64,000 nucleotides of DNA. Origin: Cycas panzhihuaensis. Taxonomy: Eukaryota > Cycadophyta. Under the pieces are notes generated by a model. It was given only the letters and a program-made list of their open reading frames with translations, had not been told where the DNA came from and did not search any database. The stretch spans positions 218,929,741 to 218,993,740 of the forward strand of contig CM041465.1 of NCBI GenBank assembly GCA_023213395.1, given 5' to 3'. A program made the translations under genes and the position numbers. This document shows, one piece after another, positions 58,798-64,000 of the stretch; position 1 is the stretch's first letter; every line of letters begins with the position of its first letter.

Positions 58798-58990
58798 CAA
58801 GAGGGGGTGAAAGTGATGATGTGCTTACTTTTCCTTACAAATTCAATATTAAGTGGTATTGTTAGATTTTTAATATTGACTTAGTAGGGGGAAATTAATT
58901 TTTTTATAGAGAGTTTATTTAAGGGCATGTTCTCATGATGTATTAATGTATTATTAGTTAATATGTAATCTATGCTAGGATTTTACTTGA
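58798..58990 (+). repeat. copia-7 polypurine tract and 3' LTR
   Basis: AAGAGGGGG at 58799-58807, then TGAAAGTGATGATG at 58808. From 58860 the sequence matches the 5' fragment at 54547. The far end degrades into (AT/AC)n near 59000. Confidence 0.65.
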
Positions 58991-59990
58991 TATTTATACT
59001 ATTTTATATATACATATACACACATATATAGTTTTAGTTTGTAGGGGTTTAAAGGTAAACAACTAGGCATGGGGAGGGGTCTAGCTTAGAAGAGGAGAAC
59101 AACTTCCTAACTCTTTGCAAATCACCTACTCTAATATGAGAGTAACTTACATCAAAGAAGGTGAGGAATGGTAACATAATTTTTGGAAGGAGTGGGACTC
59201 AATTAATTGCTTAAGCATGTATGCAGCTAGTTTTGATCATTACAAAACCTATATTAGGTGTAATAATTAGTGTTTTATAATATTAGCCTATGACAAATCA
59301 GGACTATATTTTGATAAATTATGACTAAATTATAATAGAACCATAACTAACCTATGATAATACATGTGACTAAATATATTCAAGATGTAATTGTGTCATA
59401 AATGATATAATTATTAGTTGGGTGGTCATGATAGTTTTAAGGTAGTTATATTGTAATGTTTATGTAGAAAAGTTGGATAGTAAATTGTATCATCACCATC
59501 TTCATATCTTCTTGTGATTATTTAAGAAATTATTTTTCTACTATTGTGATCATACTCTATTATAGGATTTTTCATCTCTACTTTATGGATGGAAAATCAT
59601 CCCCTATGTTAATAGATAGATAGATAGATATAAGTCAAATGTGGGGTCCTCTATAGAAGATAAGTTCACATGTAACTAATAGGTGGCAATAACATGGTTA
59701 TTAGAAAGCCTAAAATCTAAAGAAAAAACACTTAGTAGGCAAGAAAAGCATAATCCTCCTTGAAGAAGGTATGGTTTTAATATTAAATACATATTAGAAT
59801 AATGTTTTTCTAAGAACATACATGCCATAAGGTCTTTAAATTTGTTATATGACCACTCTTTACTAGGTGAAAATGGTTAAGCTAATACATGTGATAAAGA
59901 GACCTTAATGATTAGTGCCAGCCATTAACCTTTGTGCACAAACCACTCATATCTACTAATAAAAATTAATGTTATTTTTCCTACCAATGA
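58991..59990. other. AT-rich sequence without recognised features
   Basis: A short (GATA)n at about 59612-59630. Nothing else seen. Confidence 0.4.
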
Positions 59991-60254
59991 TATCTTATAT
60001 AAAGGGGCCTCTCTTTCTTATTTAAAGCCAACTTATTATAAAGGGAATGCTGTTGAGTCTTGTCATTTCTATAGAGGTTGCATTTTGGTACTACTTTTAA
60101 TTCTCTTTTAGTGCTCTAGTGATCTTGTAAGCTCTTCTCTGTCATCTATTTTCCATACTGTAATAAAGTATTATAATATTATTCAAGTTTCTTTGCTGCA
60201 TGCTCAACTTTAGAGAAATATTAGTATAATCTTATTCTAAGTGGTATCAAATCC
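59991..60254 (+). repeat. LTR end with promoter and primer site, copia-type
   Basis: TATATAAAGG at 59998-60007, a polyadenylation-like GTAATAAAGT at 60159-60168, and TGGTATCAAATCC at 60242-60254 (decayed tRNA-Met site). LTR start and partner LTR not found. Confidence 0.5.
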
Positions 60255-61073
60255 AACTTATAAATCCATCCAAATAAGTAGATCAATAGGAGGAGTAAAA
60301 AAAATTAGGGAAAAAAAATCCTTAGTGAAATTCTAGAAACCCTCTCCTACTACTTTTGGTTTTCTTTGTTATTATTATTTTCTACAAATTTTATAATTAG
60401 TTGCAAGTGAGCAAAATAATTCTCTCTACTTTATCCCTTAGATATAGGTAGAGACCCTATACTGGGCATCTTTAAAAATCATATGGATCTATCACTTTTG
60501 GCCAAGTATATGTACATATATACCTATGCATGAAGCAAAGCAAGCCTTAGATAAAACCTAGCTATGAGATTGAGCCTCCACCTATCTTTAGGTATCTTTG
60601 AGGACCCTTATAGGTTCCTCTATCTTACCTAGAGTAAGAAAACTGTTAGTCACCTATCCTTTATAGTGAATTGACTAGTAATTAGCACTTGGAAGTTACT
60701 CCTTATATACATCCTAGCATGGTTGTCATAGGTATGGGTATGGATTTTCTCCATAGTTGGTGCCTTGAGAGATTGGGATAAGTAATAGTAACAATTAGGA
60801 AGTTTATTAAGGGGCCTATAGAACCAAGTACACCTTATTTTGTAAGTTTTAGGTACTTCCAAATATAATACAAAATTATTGAGACCACTATACTTCTATA
60901 AAGAGGTTGAATCTTTAAAACACCTATATAAAAAGTAGTAATGCCAAACTACATAATGTTGGATTACAATAACAATAATAAATGTTATAACATTGATAGC
61001 ATGATAGCACTAACTTGTATTATAGAACCAAAATCAAAGTAATTCCAAATATCTTATTTAAACCTTTATTGGA
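60255..61073. other. AT-rich sequence without recognised features
   Basis: Presumed interior of the preceding element; no domain seen. Confidence 0.35.
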
Positions 61074-61437
61074 TGTAATATCTAATAACATGATTGACCC
61101 CATTTATACTCTCTTTCTATTTATTTGTATTTTTATATTATAGGTTACCTTGAATTATATGCCATATAGAAATATGTAGTAACATATAATAGTTGACCTG
61201 AGGGTTCTCACATATGTGGTTAGTTTTATTATAAGTATCTATATTATCTTTATATAGTTTGAAGTTTGGCCATTCTTCCACCATTCATTATATTCACTTG
61301 TACATACTTTATCATTTGTATACTTATTACTCCATTCTTTACTCACTGCTTTGTATTCATTGTCATAGCTTCATATCTTATTTCCAACATAGTTTTATCA
61401 AAGTTTTATTCCAAATCTAACATTTGGTATTAAAGCC
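61074..61437 (+). repeat. Putative copia LTR and primer site
   Basis: TG at 61074 to CA at 61422 (349 bp). TTTATATAG lies at about 61249 as a TATA box. Two bases after the end, TGGTATTAAAGCCC at 61425-61438 matches the tRNA-Met primer consensus with two changes. The start is tentative and no second LTR was found. Confidence 0.5.
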
Positions 61438-63208
61438 CAAGGTTTAAATATTTGATGACTATTTTTTGAGCTTATGTTTCATAATTTTTAGAGATTTTTT
61501 TTGTTGTTATAGGAGCTTATTTTAGTGCTTGGTTTTACTTATCAAAATATTGTTGTTTAAAAAGATGTTTCAAGTTTTAAGGGCTATTTTTTCAAACATA
61601 AAAATGTAGATTTTTTGGGGGGGTAGATTTAATCATATTTTAAAGAATTTTTAGAGCTATATATTTGAGTAATATTTTTAGGGGCTATTTGAAGCTATTG
61701 TAAGGATATTTTAAAGCCTATGTGAACTGTAGAAATGAGTTATTCACTACAGAATTTTGATTTGAAGGAAGAAGATTGTTTTAAGGTACTCATAGTGGAC
61801 AACTTACGTGCATGTGGTGCCAAAATAAATTTACATGCAAGAGTAAAATTATAGTCCATAATAGTACAAAAAGTATTATTTTTTATCATATTTTTATGAA
61901 GCATTTTCAAGTAATATATGTTACTATTTTGTAATCTAGTAAGCATGTTTTGCAAGACTAATGCATGTGTTGATTAAAGGGGAAATCTTTGACTGCTTGT
62001 AGGTTAAAGTAACTTCATAAACAATAGTTTCTTAGAAAGTTTATGAGAGAAAAGAGTGTGAGAAAGCAATAAAAAAAATGATAAATGGAGGGTCTACAAG
62101 TAAAAATATCTATATACTTTTAACAAATGATACAGAGCTTTTTTATATTTTTTAAGAAAATATTTAAGCCTTTATAATATGCATGCAATTTATCTATAGT
62201 CAAGAACATTATTTATTATTAGCATGCATGTCTACAAAAATATTTATATATATTTTGAAGCTATAAACTTTCAAGGATTTAGAAGAAATCTATGACTATA
62301 TTCGGCCTTGGCATGTGGTCTTTGATTCTAAAATTTGACATCTAAAAATTGTTATGTACTAATATATATGTTTATAAAAAAAAGAATGTATGGTAGATAA
62401 CATAACATCTAAGAAAGATGAGCCTATGACAAAATGTTAGAGTAATTCTCATAATAGAGGGAGATGGAGTAGATGGAAGTCTCTACATTATCTAGTAGTA
62501 TGTGACATGATATAGTCGTAGTTGACATCAAAATGACCATAGGCAGTAGACATATCCATCCTAATAAATGTATAACAAGAGATCTATTAAGGTTTTAATG
62601 TTATAAGGAGGGTTTGTAAAGTTGCCTAAGTTAGAGGTTCATTGGCAATCTTGATAAATATACATAATAGATGCCTCTCCAAAGACATAGTAACTAGACA
62701 TATTTTGAAGATAACAATAATCACCACCATCATGCATAGAGGCCTTAGGATGTTACTTTCCTAACTTTTTACTCACATATAGAAATAATAATGGAAAAAT
62801 AGATAGGAAATGTAACTCTTATATTGAGATTAGAAATTGACTACAAAAATGAAGTACATTAAAGAGCATTAAATGGATATAAAAAGAAACTGAAGAGTAC
62901 TAAAGTATAATTCTCAAAAGAGAAGATAATTACACAACACCATTCTTCTATAATTTATGAACCTTAAATAGAAAAAAGAAGGTATTTTCCTATAATCTTA
63001 TTGGTGGGTAAAATGGATTTCATTTCATTCGTGGATTTTGTTAGAGCAAGGATAGAGTAGAATAGAGATTATAAAGAAAACATTATGAAATAATAATCAA
63101 ATAACATTAACATAACTTTTAAATAAGGTAGTGTTAAGAAACACCTTTGGGCCATGAGGCCTATTTAAATAGTCAGGACATTGAGTATGCCCAATGTCTA
63201 CTGATATT
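61438..63208. other. AT-rich sequence without recognised features
   Basis: No domain or repeat boundary seen on either strand. Short frames (for example 61955-61740, minus) resemble nothing known to me. Confidence 0.35.
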
Positions 63209-63446
63209 TGTTGGAAATTAAACCTATAATAAGATAATATTTGCAAATAGAAACAAAACACCTCTATGATCGAATGGTACCCTTAAGGTACCTTAAATTG
63301 TATTAACAAAACATCCTTACAACAGATATAATATGATACACTATGTTATGTATTTATAATACATGTTAATATAGTGAGACTGGAACCCACTTACATGTAG
63401 GACAAAATAAATGTGCCTTACTAATATTCCAACACTCCCCATTAAT
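63209..63446 (-). repeat. copia-6 3' LTR and polypurine tract
   Basis: 226-bp LTR (63209-63434) with TGTTGGAA...TTCCAACA ends as in copia-5 but different interior. Polypurine tract ATTAATGGGGAG (minus strand) at 63435-63446. The element body continues to higher coordinates and leaves the window. Confidence 0.82.
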
Positions 63447-63457
63447 GCACATTTGGG

Positions 63458-63982
63458 TTATTTGTATTTGCAACCCCTTGTCCTTGGAAATGTCTTCAAA
63501 ATGATGTCTTTAACTTGATCCTTGTCTTCAATCTTGTAGTGATGTCTTTGTTGTAGAATGATGTCTTTAACTTGATCCTTGTCTTCAATTATGTACTGAT
63601 GTCTTTGTAGGATGATTTCCTTAGCTTGATTTTTGTCTTCAATCTTGTAGTAATGATGTTGATGTAGCAGCTCGAGCAAGTGCAAATCCTGATTCTTCAT
63701 TGTTACTGGTCTAGTTTGATTTTGATGAAGATCTTGTAAGTAACCTATTTTAAACATAACTTTCTTATCATCATTATCATGTATAAGTTCTTGATCACCA
63801 TGTATAATAGTGATTTCTTTAACCTTTGGAGTGGACTCTTGATTAACTTGCATACTTTTTGAACTTGAATCAATACTTAAAGTAGGAATATCATCAATAT
63901 AAGACTCATCTTTTATAGGATCATCAGATTCATATTCAATTTCTCTTGAAATCATGGTGTCATCTATATAAACCTTTATCAA
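63458..63982 (-). CDS. Open reading frame with tandem repeats, copia-6
   Basis: 174 codons without a stop, notable in this decayed window. The N-terminal part (MIKVYIDDTMISREIEYESD) is acidic and could derive from the integrase-RT linker of copia. The C-terminal third has three tandem copies of a unit of about 19 residues, each with Y-K/I-I-E-D-K-x-Q-x-K-x-I-I-L. The last copy runs into ILKTFPRTRG close to the LTR, which resembles the D-I-L-T-K-P-L end of copia RNase H (compare Y-C-K-x-E-D-Q-V-A-D-I-L-T-K). So the repeat may be a duplicated RNase H tail. Function unknown; may be a remnant or a non-autonomous element frame. Confidence 0.5.
   Translation of the reverse strand: MIKVYIDDTMISREIEYESDDPIKDESYIDDIPTLSIDSSSKSMQVNQESTPKVKEITIIHGDQELIHDNDDKKVMFKIGYLQDLHQNQTRPVTMKNQDLHLLELLHQHHYYKIEDKNQAKEIILQRHQYIIEDKDQVKDIILQQRHHYKIEDKDQVKDIILKTFPRTRGCKYK
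63502..63672 (-). repeat. Three tandem units of about 57 bp
   Basis: Each unit contains ttaacttgatccttgtcttcaa or a close variant and ends in tagtgatgtctttg-type sequence; lengths are multiples of three, so the frame is kept. Confidence 0.85.
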
Positions 63983-64000
63983 CTAATCACTTTCAACGTC

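Noticed and set aside
63502-63672. CRISPR-like array
   Set aside because: Units are contiguous, without spacers, and keep a reading frame in a eukaryotic retroelement.

Overview
The window looks like nuclear, intergenic DNA from a plant with a large, transposon-rich genome. Plant copia LTR retrotransposons with primer sites complementary to initiator tRNA-Met, a Tat-like Ty3/gypsy element and plant-type LINEs account for almost everything I can identify. I see no convincing host gene, no rRNA, no tRNA and no CRISPR. The species cannot be named from this sequence. Nearly every coding region is broken by stops and frameshifts. Most changes read as C-to-T or G-to-A relative to family consensus, as expected from deamination of methylated cytosines.

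Layout. 1-5255: copia-1 (+), missing RT, RNase H and most of its 3' LTR. It sits inside the 5' LTR of a 14-kb GC-rich Tat-like gypsy element (5256-19663, +). The gypsy element in turn appears to sit in the leader of copia-2 (19664 to about 24240, +). 24330 to about 26340, and perhaps to 28000: an older AT-rich relative of the gypsy 3' half. 29276-31116: LINE-A (ORF1 and endonuclease, +). 32438-45162: copia-3 (-), with copia-4 (-, 37375-44932) inserted in its 5' LTR. Both have perfect 5-bp target duplications (gttat and ataag). About 45840-49868: LINE-B (endonuclease end, RT, zinc-binding region, A-tail). 49870-64000: AT-rich DNA with an end of copia-5 (51884-52345, -), a possible gypsy pol end (near 50500, -), a decayed LTR pair with no recognisable pol (54547 to about 58990), two further LTR/primer-site remnants (near 60242 and 61425), and the 3' end of a copia-like element carrying a tandem-repeat reading frame (63209-63982, -).

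The most interesting unit is the gypsy element. Sense strand: gag, protease, RT, RNase H, integrase, then a second RNase H domain about 4 kb further on. Between integrase and the second RNase H, on the opposite strand, lies a separate gene remnant (about 13260-15697, -). It has its own TATA box, two introns with good splice signals and conserved phase, a plant-mobile-domain-like region and a C-terminal coiled coil. Its first intron holds a dense array of hairpins. The nesting gives a relative history: copia-2 first, then the gypsy element, then copia-1; and copia-3 before copia-4.
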